A DNA stretch of 43,098 nt from Mucilaginibacter polytrichastri (GCF_001911425.1 NZ_MPPL01000001.1:4655272-4698369), one strand, 5' to 3'; positions 8,708 through 17,727 are shown, counted from the stretch's first letter. Notes: generated from the sequence alone by a model not told the origin. Program-made: numbers and translations.

Positions 8708-10870
8708 ATGAAAGTCTTAATAAAAGGTTTCTTTGTGTTTTTTTCAGCTTTTCTTATTTACAGCAATTGCGAAGCGCAACAAAAAACAGGCTATTTAAAT
8801 GATCAGTTATCGGATAACGACCGCGTAACCGACCTTTTAAAACAGCTTACACTTTCAGAAAAGGCCCTGCTATTGGGATACAGGAGCCAAGCTATAGATC
8901 GCTTACACATCCCCGCTTATAACTGGTGGAATGAGGGCTTGCATGGTGTGGCCAGAGCTGGCGAAGCAACAATTTTCCCGCAGGCTATAGCCATGGCTGC
9001 CACCTTTAATCCTAGCCTGGTAAAACAGATTGGCACGGTAATATCTACCGAAGCACGGGCCAAAAATAACCTGGCCATAGCACGCGGAGATAGGGGCATG
9101 TATGTTGGCTTATCTTACTGGTCGCCCAATATTAATATTTTTCGCGATCCACGCTGGGGACGTGGCCAGGAAACTTATGGAGAAGATCCTTACTTAACCA
9201 GCCAGATTGGTTTGGCCTATGTTAATGGCATGCAAGGCGATGTAGCAGGCCGGTATAAGATTGCAGCAACCGCCAAGCACTTTGTAGCCCATAGCGGCCC
9301 CGAAAATACCCGCGACTATTTTAACTCTATAGTGAGCCAAAAAGACTTACATGATACTTACCTGTACGCCTTTAATAAACTGGTAAAGGGTGGTGTTGCC
9401 AGTGTAATGACGGCTTATAATAGTGTTAACGGTGTACCTAACTCTGTTAATGGCCCTCTGCTTCAAAACATTTTAAGAAAAGAATGGGGCTTTAAAGGCT
9501 ATATTGTAACAGACTGCGGCGCACTAGATGATGTATTTGCAACGCATAAATATTTAAAAACACCTACCGAAGCTGCTGCCGCCGCCATTAAAGCCGGGAT
9601 TAATTTAGATTGCTCTTCGGTGTTGCAAAGCGACGTTGTTAAAGCAGTACAACAAAAACTGATTACCGATAAGGATGTTGATGAGGCCCTGCGCCCATTG
9701 CTGCTTACCGAAATAAAACTTGGCTTTTACGACGATCCTAAGCTTTCTCCTTACTATGCTTACCGGGCCGATAGTATCCATAACGAGGCACACGTTTCAC
9801 TATCGCGCATAGCGGCACAACAAAGTATGGTATTGCTAAAAAATGATAACAACATTTTGCCGTTGAAAAACAATACCTATAACAGTATTATGGTTGTAGG
9901 CCCAAATTCGGCTTCGCTTGATGCGCTGGTGGGTAGCTATCATGGCGTAAACTCACGCATGGTAAACTTTGTGGAAGGTTTATCTGGTGCTGTTGACAAA
10001 GGTACGCGTGTAGAATATGACTTAGGCGCAGGCGAAGCTGACACCACCCACTTCGGCGGAATATGGGGTGCAGGTAATGCAGATGTTACTGTTGCTGTAA
10101 TAGGTTTATTACCCGTAACCGAGGGCGAAGCCGGTGATGCATTTTTATCTGCCGCAGGCGGTGATAAAAAAACACTGGAACTGCCAGCCAGCCAGATTGC
10201 TTTTATGAAGGCATTGCGCAAAGGCGTTAAAAAACCAATTATTGCCGTAGTAACATCCGGCAGTGATGTTGATGTAGCCACTATTGCCCAATATGCCGAT
10301 GCTGTAATACTGGCCTGGTATCCCGGCGAGCAGGGTGGTAACGCTTTGGCTGATATTTTACTGGGTAAAATTTCCCCTTCGGGCAGGTTGCCATTAACGT
10401 TCTATAACTCGGTAAATGATTTGCCTGCATTTGAAAATTATGGCATGAAAGGCCGTACTTACCGGTACTTTGCCGGCAAGGTGCAATATCCTTTTGGCTA
10501 TGGCTTAAGCTATACAGACTTTACTTACCAGGCTAATAATACCATTAAACCAACGTACAGCGCAAATGATACCATTACATTATCATGTAAAGTAAGTAAT
10601 ACCGGCAAAATGCAGGCCGACGAGGTTGTGCAGGCCTACATTAAATATCCACAAATAGATGGCATGCCCTTAAAGGAATTAAAAGATTTTAAACGTGTTA
10701 CACTTGCAGTGAATGAAGGTAAAGATGTAACTATTAAAATCCCTGTTCAGGAACTAAAAAAATGGGATGCTAAAACCAATAAAGAAACACTTTATAAAGG
10801 CAAGTACACACTTACCATTGGTAAAAATTCGGCCGAGGGAAGTATTTCACAAGATTTCTCGATCCAATAA
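8708..10870 (+). CDS. GH3 beta-glycosidase (beta-glucosidase/beta-xylosidase type)
   Basis: Exported retaining exo-beta-glycosidase of family 3, 720 residues with an N-terminal signal peptide (cleavage near residue 24). The (beta/alpha)8 domain has YNWWNEGLHGVAR, the conserved AKHFVAHSG lysine-histidine motif, and YIVTDCGALDD with Asp269 as nucleophile. The alpha/beta sandwich domain follows (about 370-590), then a fibronectin-III-like C-terminal domain. The Asp-Cys-Gly-Ala form of the nucleophile motif is common in the beta-xylosidase/arabinofuranosidase branch of GH3, so a pentose or glucose substrate is likelier than GlcNAc. It is followed after 33 bases by a second secreted protein on the same strand. 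Confidence 0.92.
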   Translation: MKVLIKGFFVFFSAFLIYSNCEAQQKTGYLNDQLSDNDRVTDLLKQLTLSEKALLLGYRSQAIDRLHIPAYNWWNEGLHGVARAGEATIFPQAIAMAATFNPSLVKQIGTVISTEARAKNNLAIARGDRGMYVGLSYWSPNINIFRDPRWGRGQETYGEDPYLTSQIGLAYVNGMQGDVAGRYKIAATAKHFVAHSGPENTRDYFNSIVSQKDLHDTYLYAFNKLVKGGVASVMTAYNSVNGVPNSVNGPLLQNILRKEWGFKGYIVTDCGALDDVFATHKYLKTPTEAAAAAIKAGINLDCSSVLQSDVVKAVQQKLITDKDVDEALRPLLLTEIKLGFYDDPKLSPYYAYRADSIHNEAHVSLSRIAAQQSMVLLKNDNNILPLKNNTYNSIMVVGPNSASLDALVGSYHGVNSRMVNFVEGLSGAVDKGTRVEYDLGAGEADTTHFGGIWGAGNADVTVAVIGLLPVTEGEAGDAFLSAAGGDKKTLELPASQIAFMKALRKGVKKPIIAVVTSGSDVDVATIAQYADAVILAWYPGEQGGNALADILLGKISPSGRLPLTFYNSVNDLPAFENYGMKGRTYRYFAGKVQYPFGYGLSYTDFTYQANNTIKPTYSANDTITLSCKVSNTGKMQADEVVQAYIKYPQIDGMPLKELKDFKRVTLAVNEGKDVTIKIPVQELKKWDAKTNKETLYKGKYTLTIGKNSAEGSISQDFSIQ

Positions 10871-10903
10871 ACATTCTGTAACAAGCATCAGCAACCTTTT
10901 CAT

Positions 10904-13093
10904 ATGCGTTTCCAACCCGGTTCTTCTTTTCTAAAAATACTATCTAAATTAATACCTGTGCTTGGCTTAGCAAGCTTTTACGGTATTGTACAGGCCCAAA
11001 CCATAAAACATGATACGCTTAGTAAAACATCGGTACAAATAGCTGAGCCGTGGAAGCCTGATTTTGACGTACGATCTGACATTGTGATGGTGTATGGCGT
11101 TGACAGTACTTTTGAAAACCGGGTAGCATCCTGGCGCAAGCACGGTTACAACGTACAGTTTATGACCGGCAGCGCCTGGGGCGAATACCAGGATTATTTT
11201 AACGGCAAGTTTGATGGCAAAACCCATTTAAATGAAGGCCAGACAGATATTGACGGAAACATTATATGGCATGGCAAAGATGTACCCTACGTAGTACCCA
11301 CACCCTCATACATCAATTATTTAAAGCAAGCGTGTAAACGGGCTATAGATGCAGGTGTAAGCGCAGTATACCTCGAAGAACCGGAGTTTTGGACCCAAGG
11401 CGGTTATAGCCCGGCTTTTAAATCTGCCTGGCAGGCTTATTACAAATCGCCGTGGATAGCGCAAGATAAAAGTCCCGAGGCTACCTACCTGTCGTCTAAA
11501 TTAAAATACCAGATTTTTTATACGGCACTAAACGAGATTTTTAAGTACGTAAAAGAGTACAGCGCACAAAAGGGATTGCATATTCCCTGCTTTGTGCCTA
11601 CGCACTCGTTGTTAAATTATGCAGCATGGGGCATTGTGAGTCCCGAAGCAAGTTTGGCCTCCTTAAAGTATATGGATGGCTACATTGCCCAGGTATGGAC
11701 GGGTACATCAAGGGTACCAGTTTACTTTAATGGTTTAATGAAGGAACGTGTATTTGAGAATGCATTTTTAGAGTACGGAACCATCTGGTCTATGACCGCC
11801 CCCACCCACCGGAGTGTTTATTTTTTAACAGACCCCATTGAAGACGGTGTACGTACCTGGGAAGATTATAAGAAAAACTACGAAGCTACTTTTACAGCAG
11901 AGTTGCTGTACCCAACCGTTAACAAGTTTGAAGTAATGCCCTGGCCCAACAGAATTTACCTGGGCAAGTTTAAGCCAAACGAGCAATCGGCACCAGAACC
12001 TATTAATCCGCAATTTGCAACGCAAATGCAAATTATGGTTAACAGTTTGCAGCACATGCCGGTAACCAGTAATTTGGTAAGCGGCTCGCATGGTATCTCT
12101 GTGTTAATTGGCAATTCTATTATGTTTCAACGTTTCCCTAAACACCAGGGATATGATGATCCGCAATTATCTAACTTTTACGGCATGGTGATGCCGCTGG
12201 TTAAACGCGGTGTACCTGTACAAGTTACCCACATGGAAAACCTGGGCTTTACCGAAACCTTAAAGGGCACTAAAGTTTTAATTATGAGTTACGCCAATTT
12301 AAAGCCTAACAACGCAGCTGTGCATTTGCAACTGGCAAAGTGGGTTAAAAATGGTGGTATGCTTATTTATTGCGGAAAGGATGATGATCCGTTTCAGCAG
12401 GTGAGCGAATGGTGGAATAATGGCGGCATGCATTTTAAAACACCATCACAACACTTATTTAAGCAACTGGGCATTAACCCTATTAACGGGAGAGAAGAAT
12501 ACACCTTTGGTAAAGGAAAGGTATTTGTGCTGCGCGAAAACCCCAAACAAATAGTAATGCAGGCCAATGGCGACGAGCATTTTCTAAAATTGGTTGAGAA
12601 TGCCTATAATACAGGTAAGGGTATACCATTAGCTTACAAAAATAGCTTTGTTTTAAACCGCGGGCCTTACATTGTGGCCGCCGCCATGGATGAAAGCCAC
12701 AACAACGATCCGCTTTTATTAAAGGGGCATTTTATTGATCTTTTTAATACAGAATTGCCTGTGGTTACCTCAAAAACAATCCCGGCAGGCACGCAGGCTT
12801 TACTTTATAATCTGGATAAGATAAGCAACAAGCAGCCTTCAGTTTTAGCAGGCGCTTCACGCGTATCTGACGAAAGTATCACCATCGACACTTATTCTTT
12901 CGTTACTAAAAGCCCTGACAACACCAAAAATGTGCTCAGAATACGATTACCCCGTAAACCAAAAGAAATAAAGGCGACGAATATTAACCAGCAAAATGTA
13001 GCTGTAGAAAACAACTGGGATGCCGGCAGCCAAACCCTGCTTTTAAAATATGAGAACCAAAGCAGTGGTGTAAAAGTAAAGCTTACCTATTAG
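10904..13093 (+). CDS. Secreted GH42-like predicted glycosidase, family unclear
   Basis: I do not recognise the family with confidence. The 729-residue protein has a signal peptide ending near VQAQ (residue 32). The first half reads like a (beta/alpha)8 barrel: VMVYGVDSTFENRVASWRKHG (strand-helix), HGKDVPYVVPTPSYI, and GVSAVYLEEPEFW, where Glu158, Glu159 or Glu161 could be the general acid. The middle (about 400-520) resembles the GATase-like beta-galactosidase trimerisation domain of GH42-type proteins (LKGTKVLIMSYANLKP, WVKNGGMLIYCG). The C-terminal 100 residues look like a beta-sandwich. It follows the GH3 gene by 33 bases and ends at a strong terminator, so it is probably co-expressed with GH3 and acts on the same glycan. 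That function is inference from fold pattern and context. Confidence 0.6.
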   Translation: MRFQPGSSFLKILSKLIPVLGLASFYGIVQAQTIKHDTLSKTSVQIAEPWKPDFDVRSDIVMVYGVDSTFENRVASWRKHGYNVQFMTGSAWGEYQDYFNGKFDGKTHLNEGQTDIDGNIIWHGKDVPYVVPTPSYINYLKQACKRAIDAGVSAVYLEEPEFWTQGGYSPAFKSAWQAYYKSPWIAQDKSPEATYLSSKLKYQIFYTALNEIFKYVKEYSAQKGLHIPCFVPTHSLLNYAAWGIVSPEASLASLKYMDGYIAQVWTGTSRVPVYFNGLMKERVFENAFLEYGTIWSMTAPTHRSVYFLTDPIEDGVRTWEDYKKNYEATFTAELLYPTVNKFEVMPWPNRIYLGKFKPNEQSAPEPINPQFATQMQIMVNSLQHMPVTSNLVSGSHGISVLIGNSIMFQRFPKHQGYDDPQLSNFYGMVMPLVKRGVPVQVTHMENLGFTETLKGTKVLIMSYANLKPNNAAVHLQLAKWVKNGGMLIYCGKDDDPFQQVSEWWNNGGMHFKTPSQHLFKQLGINPINGREEYTFGKGKVFVLRENPKQIVMQANGDEHFLKLVENAYNTGKGIPLAYKNSFVLNRGPYIVAAAMDESHNNDPLLLKGHFIDLFNTELPVVTSKTIPAGTQALLYNLDKISNKQPSVLAGASRVSDESITIDTYSFVTKSPDNTKNVLRIRLPRKPKEIKATNINQQNVAVENNWDAGSQTLLLKYENQSSGVKVKLTY

Positions 13094-13101
13094 TATCAAT
13101 T

Positions 13102-13143
13102 AAAGCAAAAGGCCTTACTTCTCAGTAAAGCCTTTTGCTTTTT
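13102..13143. terminator. Intrinsic terminator, possibly bidirectional
   Basis: An 18-base stem (13102-13119 with 13124-13141, one mismatch) closes a 4-base TCTC loop and is followed by T residues. It lies between the convergent ends of the 729-residue protein gene (stop at 13093) and the minus-strand gene ending at 13159, so it probably serves both. Confidence 0.85.
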
Positions 13144-13158
13144 ACTCTTGTATGGTTA

Positions 13159-14580
13159 TTAAAACCTGTACAAATAGCCAATGGCGCCAAAAACACCCCC
13201 GCTTAGTTTCGATATCATCACGTTATCGGGTTTCACAGTAAAATTATTCTTAGCCATATCTACCGCCGAACTCAACCTGTCTACATATCCAAAAATTGCA
13301 CCCACATCAAAAGTAAACATATGCTTTTCACCAAAAGAGAACCCAATGCCAGTTAGGAGACGCGGTTTGATGGTGCTGGCAATAGAAATACCCGGGCCAA
13401 TGCTAAAGTGGGCACCGGCGGCAGATGAATCAGAAAATTTAGTTCCCAGCCTTAGCAAAGTGGTAATCCCCACTTCTGCCTTTGTCGTTTTTTCAGCTTT
13501 AACTGCATAATGTATTGAATCCCGGCTCGGGGTTCCCACTATCGAATAGGGCTCGTCGTGAAGTGTAGCGCCATAAAAAGAGACCCCAACTGCCGCGTAT
13601 GACCTATGCTGGAGCGGGAAAACCAGGTCTTGTTTAAATGTGCCTAACCCATATTCAGGTTTGCGAGGTTCAATGGTAATGGTAACCGTGGCCTGGTCCT
13701 TTTTAAACTGAAACGGAAGCGATTGATATTCCATTGAGGCATTATTCTCAACATTGATCATGCCTCCGAGCAATGCCATTACTTTATCTGCTGTTATAGC
13801 AGTTTGTGCATCAGCGCAGCCGGTAAGCATCTTGGTATAAGAATCTATGATTGCTTTGTCAGAAGCTGTCAAGCCAACATTTTGAGCGATCTCATCCTTA
13901 TAATTAGTTTCAAAAATCGCATATTTTTTCTGTGAGGTTGTGATTTCTACCTGTAGATTAGTTATAGAATCACGTACTTTTTTAACATCTTCTAAGGCCG
14001 TTGCATATGAATATGGATTAATTCCAATAGTCGGGTGCAATTGCTGCTGATTAAGTTGATACTTATATACATTAAGAAACAAATCATCGATTCGGTTTTT
14101 AATAGTGGTTAGCCTCCCTAAAAAGCTATTCAAATTCTTTTTATAATACTGCATGCTATCTGATAACGACCGTACTTTGTTTATTACTTGATTATGTGCT
14201 GAGTAACCCAATGATCCATTGAAACCTTCCCTAACTGTTGCATTAACTATACCCGAAGTTGATGCTGGTTTAATCCCGGCTATTGCCTTTGTAATGCCAT
14301 CCAGATCCAGCCCTGTCATGGTTGGCATTTGCAATGCTTTACTGGTTGTAGAGTCGGCAGTGTTAATAGATACCTTATACAGGTTAAGATTGATTTTATG
14401 GATGTAAACCTGGTAAAATGAATCAGCTTTCATTTTTGAGAGCGAGGGCTTTACCAGTTTTCTTTGATCAAACTGGTATTCAATTTTTTGGGGATTAACA
14501 TAGTTGGGGGCTACAGATTGCGCGGAAGCAGCAATATGCATGCCCAGCAGCAGGCATGCCTGCATTAAGACTTTTTTCAT
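13159..14580 (-). CDS. Exported protein with coiled-coil middle and possible beta-barrel end
   Basis: Unrecognised 473-residue protein. It has a signal peptide (MKKVLMQACLLLGMHIAASA). Residues about 130-240 are rich in heptad-like helices (MQYYKKNLNSFLGRLTTIKN and VRDSITNLQVEITTSQKKYA), suggesting coiled coil. The C-terminal 150 residues alternate hydrophobic and polar residues and end in YLYRF, as in outer-membrane barrel strands closed by a terminal aromatic. It begins 36 bases after the stop of the cysteine-peptidase gene, so the two are probably co-transcribed. An outer-membrane or periplasmic role is inferred only. Confidence 0.65.
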   Translation of the reverse strand: MKKVLMQACLLLGMHIAASAQSVAPNYVNPQKIEYQFDQRKLVKPSLSKMKADSFYQVYIHKINLNLYKVSINTADSTTSKALQMPTMTGLDLDGITKAIAGIKPASTSGIVNATVREGFNGSLGYSAHNQVINKVRSLSDSMQYYKKNLNSFLGRLTTIKNRIDDLFLNVYKYQLNQQQLHPTIGINPYSYATALEDVKKVRDSITNLQVEITTSQKKYAIFETNYKDEIAQNVGLTASDKAIIDSYTKMLTGCADAQTAITADKVMALLGGMINVENNASMEYQSLPFQFKKDQATVTITIEPRKPEYGLGTFKQDLVFPLQHRSYAAVGVSFYGATLHDEPYSIVGTPSRDSIHYAVKAEKTTKAEVGITTLLRLGTKFSDSSAAGAHFSIGPGISIASTIKPRLLTGIGFSFGEKHMFTFDVGAIFGYVDRLSSAVDMAKNNFTVKPDNVMISKLSGGVFGAIGYLYRF

Positions 14581-14616
14581 GATGGATAAGTTTAAGGTTC
14601 GATAATGTATTATTAA

Positions 14617-15399
14617 TTAAGTAGCGCTGTCAATTTCAGAAAGGTCGGCCCGTAATGCATCAAGGTTGAAACCGGCCGGGCTTTTGCCGTTATTTATCCA
14701 GTCGTTAGCCGAAAGCACAGCATAAGCTTCATCTACATAGGCAAAATAAAACCTCCAGGTCATACGCTTAATCATACCCCAGGTAATGAAATAAATATAA
14801 TCGGCGTTATAGCCAATCAGTGGTATAGCATGGCCATTGTTCGGGTTTGGTGCAGCGTTGCCTACAGGCCCCCCGGCAGGGATATCCCATATTGGCAAAT
14901 CAGGCCCCGTGTGTATAAAGTTAGGGAGCTCTACTCCAATATATGCGCCGCCAAACAAGTAGATAGCTGCTTTTACCTGTTGTTCATTACTCTGATCCAA
15001 TAAGGTATAAGCTTCGATATGGTCTGCGCCTATACCGGTGTTTCTCCAGTAATTTAAAACGTCCAGGCAAGCGGCGCCATTGTCATTTTGATGTGTAATA
15101 GTATCATAACCCGATATGGCAGCGTAGGCTGCAATAATATCCAGATCGGATATAACCACAGCATGGCCCGAAGCATTCTTTGTCCAGGTCATTACCATAT
15201 GGCCTGCAGAAGCGCAGGTACAATCACCGATATAATCATTACCCATCATACCACAGTTAGCCGGTAGTAGCTGTTGCCAATTTACCAGGCTGGGCAAGGG
15301 TGGCAATTGAGCAGGCATTATGTATTTGGCAAATTTCAAGGTTCGTGCATCTTGTTTTGGAGAAAGCTTGCCAAGCTTGTAGGTTATTTGTTCCATCAT
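14617..15399 (-). CDS. Papain-like cysteine peptidase family protein, no signal peptide
   Basis: 260 residues resembling the C1/C39-like papain fold. The motif NDYIGDCTCASAGH (catalytic Cys expected at Cys60, or Cys62) is followed much later by NNGHAIPLIGYNADYIYFITWG, where the His and the following aromatic-Trp-Gly stretch match the His and Asn/Trp region of papain-like enzymes. There is no signal peptide or membrane segment, so the protein is cytoplasmic or exported by another route. Two ATG codons stand in tandem at 15399 and 15396; either may be used. It precedes the coiled-coil protein gene by 36 bases. The substrate is unknown. Activity is inferred from motif order alone. Confidence 0.65.
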   Translation of the reverse strand: MMEQITYKLGKLSPKQDARTLKFAKYIMPAQLPPLPSLVNWQQLLPANCGMMGNDYIGDCTCASAGHMVMTWTKNASGHAVVISDLDIIAAYAAISGYDTITHQNDNGAACLDVLNYWRNTGIGADHIEAYTLLDQSNEQQVKAAIYLFGGAYIGVELPNFIHTGPDLPIWDIPAGGPVGNAAPNPNNGHAIPLIGYNADYIYFITWGMIKRMTWRFYFAYVDEAYAVLSANDWINNGKSPAGFNLDALRADLSEIDSAT

Positions 15400-15433
15400 A
15401 ATTTAATTAAAAGTGAAATATTAGGTCTGATTA

Positions 15434-15457
15434 TTTAACCCTGCCAATAGGGTTAAA
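15434..15457. repeat. Perfect 9-base inverted repeat upstream of peptidase gene
   Basis: TTTAACCCT and AGGGTTAAA flank a 6-base loop, 35 bases upstream of the peptidase start and 144 bases before the divergent 210-residue gene. No T-run follows on either strand, so an operator site is likelier than a terminator. Confidence 0.45.
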
Positions 15458-15498
15458 CAAAACTGGTAATATTATATCTTCATTATATCCGCTATAAT

Positions 15499-15515
15499 AC
15501 CTTTTTCAAAAAGGT
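15499..15515. repeat. Short palindrome in divergent region
   Basis: ACCTTTTT and AAAAAGGT around a single C, followed on the plus strand by GTTTTT. It could be a weak terminator-like or regulatory palindrome in the 201-base region between divergent genes. Low information content makes chance formation possible. Confidence 0.25.
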
Positions 15516-15600
15516 GTTTTTACGGTAAATTATCAGGTACAAACTCATTGATAATGTGGTAGTTATTTGGGATTTTAGTAAAAACTTAAAAACCAACATC

Positions 15601-16233
15601 ATGACAAAAGCAATTAACAATCATTCATGGCAAATGCAGGGTCGCGTTTTAAAAACCGATGCCCCGGGAAGTTTTGAAGAAGGTACCATTACAATACCCG
15701 AACAAACCAGTAATTTGGGGATGAGGCAACGAACAAAAGATCCCTCCAGGCAAAATTCAACGCCGCAGTCAAATTACTTTGGAGTCCCGGTAGATACTGA
15801 TCTGGCTGTGCAACTAATTAAAAACGGCTTGATAAAAAACAAAATGATTGCCAATAGATTCCTTAAGGACAAAGCTAAAAATGCGGAGCTTATACATTTT
15901 GTTGAAGAAGTTGTAGGCCTGTCTTACGGAATAACGTTTGATAAAACCATTATATTAAAAATTTTAAGCCAGCCTAAATGCGAAGGATTAAGAGCTTATC
16001 TATGTGCCCGGCCAGAAGAAAAGCAATATCATACTTCGTTAGTAATGCTAGGAGTGGATGCAGATGGGTATGACCTTAATTATGAAATTACTTCAGAAGA
16101 AAAAGCCTCACCTACAAGTTCTTTATTAGTTGAATATGGATACCCTCCAAATGGAACCAAATTTTCCGGAACTGAAGATGACCCTATTGACGAGCATTAT
16201 ATTTTGTTAAATAAGGCTAAACTAAAAAAATAA
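15601..16233 (+). CDS. Hypothetical protein, 210 residues
   Basis: I recognise no family. The start at 15601 (MTKAINNHSW) is preferred to the in-frame ATG at 15556 because the extra 15 residues look like translated spacer. The protein is soluble, with no signal peptide or membrane segment. The N-terminal 60 residues are polar and probably disordered; about 60-130 appear helical (VQLIKNGLIKNKMIANRFLK), and 130-200 look alpha/beta (LRAYLCARPEEKQYHTSLVM). It is divergent from the cysteine-peptidase gene and followed by a large hairpin. No function can be assigned. Confidence 0.6.
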   Translation: MTKAINNHSWQMQGRVLKTDAPGSFEEGTITIPEQTSNLGMRQRTKDPSRQNSTPQSNYFGVPVDTDLAVQLIKNGLIKNKMIANRFLKDKAKNAELIHFVEEVVGLSYGITFDKTIILKILSQPKCEGLRAYLCARPEEKQYHTSLVMLGVDADGYDLNYEITSEEKASPTSSLLVEYGYPPNGTKFSGTEDDPIDEHYILLNKAKLKK

Positions 16234-16243
16234 CATTTCCGGT

Positions 16244-16284
16244 TACCCGTAAGTAATGCCGATGCATGGTAACACTTACGGGTA
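16244..16284. repeat. Perfect 11-base inverted repeat after the 210-residue gene
   Basis: TACCCGTAAGT (16244-16254) pairs perfectly with ACTTACGGGTA (16274-16284) across a 19-base loop. It begins 10 bases after the stop codon and ends 27 bases before the GTG start of the next gene. There is no T-tract, so it could be an mRNA 3'-end hairpin or a regulator-binding site for the downstream signalling genes. Confidence 0.45.
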
Positions 16285-16311
16285 CTATAAATTCATAGCA
16301 TCCAAATAATT

Positions 16312-16980
16312 GTGAGCCTTTATTATATAATATATCTCAGTTTAATATTTGTATCTCTGGTATTAGCCTTAATTACGCTAAGAAAGGGAGACAAAAAGTC
16401 AATTTATCTTGTATTGGTATTAAGTATTACACTTTTTACCGAATCATACGCAACTATACTTATCCATAACCGACAACAATTTGTGTGGCTTTATCACTTA
16501 TTTTGCCCAATTGATTATACCTTGTTTTGCTTATACTATCTTAACACCTGCTCGCAATATGCTTTAAGGTTGTTTACAAAATGTTCTATCCCTGTTTTTA
16601 TTTTATTTTGCTGGTATGCCTCCCATAATAACTATACTACAGCAGATCATTACCATCGCTACAGTATACCTTCTATAAATATTGTTTTTGAGAGCTTTTT
16701 GCTCTTTATATTATACACGCATTTATTGTTTTGTTTAAATGTTGATTTAGATAACCCCGCGTATAAACATCTTGATTTTTGGCTGTCTATCGGCATCCTG
16801 ATAAATTACGGTGGTAATTTTGTTTTTCTAGGTTTATATCCTTACCTTTTTAAACTAAATACGGACAAAACACTAAACCTGTTTGGCCTTATCAGCAGAC
16901 CTTTGAACATCGTTTTATACAGTTGTATTATTGCAGGCTTGATATGTTTAATACGCAGCAAGAACTCTTTTACATCGTAG
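16312..16980 (+). CDS. Multi-pass membrane protein, possible sensor partner of histidine kinase
   Basis: 222 residues starting with GTG (MSLYYIIYLSLIFVSLVLAL). About seven hydrophobic segments span the whole length, leaving no sizeable soluble domain. I recognise no enzyme motif. The 3' end overlaps the next gene, a short-sensor histidine kinase, by 37 bases, which implies translational coupling. A role as an intramembrane sensor or accessory of that kinase is therefore plausible but is inference from gene order. Confidence 0.6.
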   Translation: MSLYYIIYLSLIFVSLVLALITLRKGDKKSIYLVLVLSITLFTESYATILIHNRQQFVWLYHLFCPIDYTLFCLYYLNTCSQYALRLFTKCSIPVFILFCWYASHNNYTTADHYHRYSIPSINIVFESFLLFILYTHLLFCLNVDLDNPAYKHLDFWLSIGILINYGGNFVFLGLYPYLFKLNTDKTLNLFGLISRPLNIVLYSCIIAGLICLIRSKNSFTS

Positions 16981-17723
16981 GCATTGTAAGCGCCTTTTTT
17001 ATCCTCCTAATTGCAATAATAATTTTTACAGCTTTACTTTATCACAGTAATAAACGGCTTCACCAGGCAGAAGTTGCCAGCTTTCAAAACGTTTTGATAC
17101 AGGCCCAACTTGAGGCGCAAGAGCAAACCATGCAAACCATTGGCGCCGACCTACATGATAATATCGGCCAGTTATTGAGTTTAACTTCACTTACTTTAGG
17201 CTCAATTGAGTTGAATGATGCTAAAAGAATGGCGCTAAAGATTGATGCCGCAATTGACCTTACCAACCGTTCTATTAAAGAGTTAAGAGAACTGGGGAAA
17301 TTAATACAAGGCCAAAAATTACTGGAGATGGGACTTTCGCAAGCTATTATACAAGAGGTAAACTGGCTGGAAAAAGCAGGTCAATATCAAATAACCTATA
17401 ACAGCGATGATATATATTTAAGAACGATAAAGACGGATAAAGACCTTATCATATTCCGGGTTTTACAGGAAACCCTAAATAATATTATTAAGCATGCTGA
17501 AGCTAATCAAATAGCTATTAAACTGAGTTTAAATGATGGTATATTACAACTTGTTGTAGCAGATAATGGTAAAGGGTTCAATACTAGCGAATTAGCCAGC
17601 AGCAGTAAGGGAATGGGTCTTTTTAACATTTACAAAAGAGTAAATGCCATTGGCGGGCACTCCAATATCAGGTCGATACCAAATGAAGGTAGCACAATAG
17701 AAATTTACATCCCTTATCCTTAA
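16944..17723 (+). CDS. NarL-type sensor histidine kinase (HisKA_3/HATPase)
   Basis: Inner-membrane sensor kinase of the HisKA_3 class. The start at 16944 (MFNTQQELFY) is chosen over the ATG at 16923, which would lie deeper inside the upstream gene. The 259 residues comprise one membrane segment (about 9-33), a coiled-coil linker, the dimerisation/phosphoacceptor motif ADLHDNIGQLLSL with His71, and an ATP-binding domain with LQETLNNIIKHAEA (N box), VADNGKGF and GMGLFNI (G boxes). There is no extracellular sensing domain, so signals must come through the membrane segment or the adjacent membrane protein. Its response regulator gene starts 4 bases downstream. Confidence 0.93.
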   Translation: MFNTQQELFYIVGIVSAFFILLIAIIIFTALLYHSNKRLHQAEVASFQNVLIQAQLEAQEQTMQTIGADLHDNIGQLLSLTSLTLGSIELNDAKRMALKIDAAIDLTNRSIKELRELGKLIQGQKLLEMGLSQAIIQEVNWLEKAGQYQITYNSDDIYLRTIKTDKDLIIFRVLQETLNNIIKHAEANQIAIKLSLNDGILQLVVADNGKGFNTSELASSSKGMGLFNIYKRVNAIGGHSNIRSIPNEGSTIEIYIPYP

Positions 17724-17727
17724 CTGT

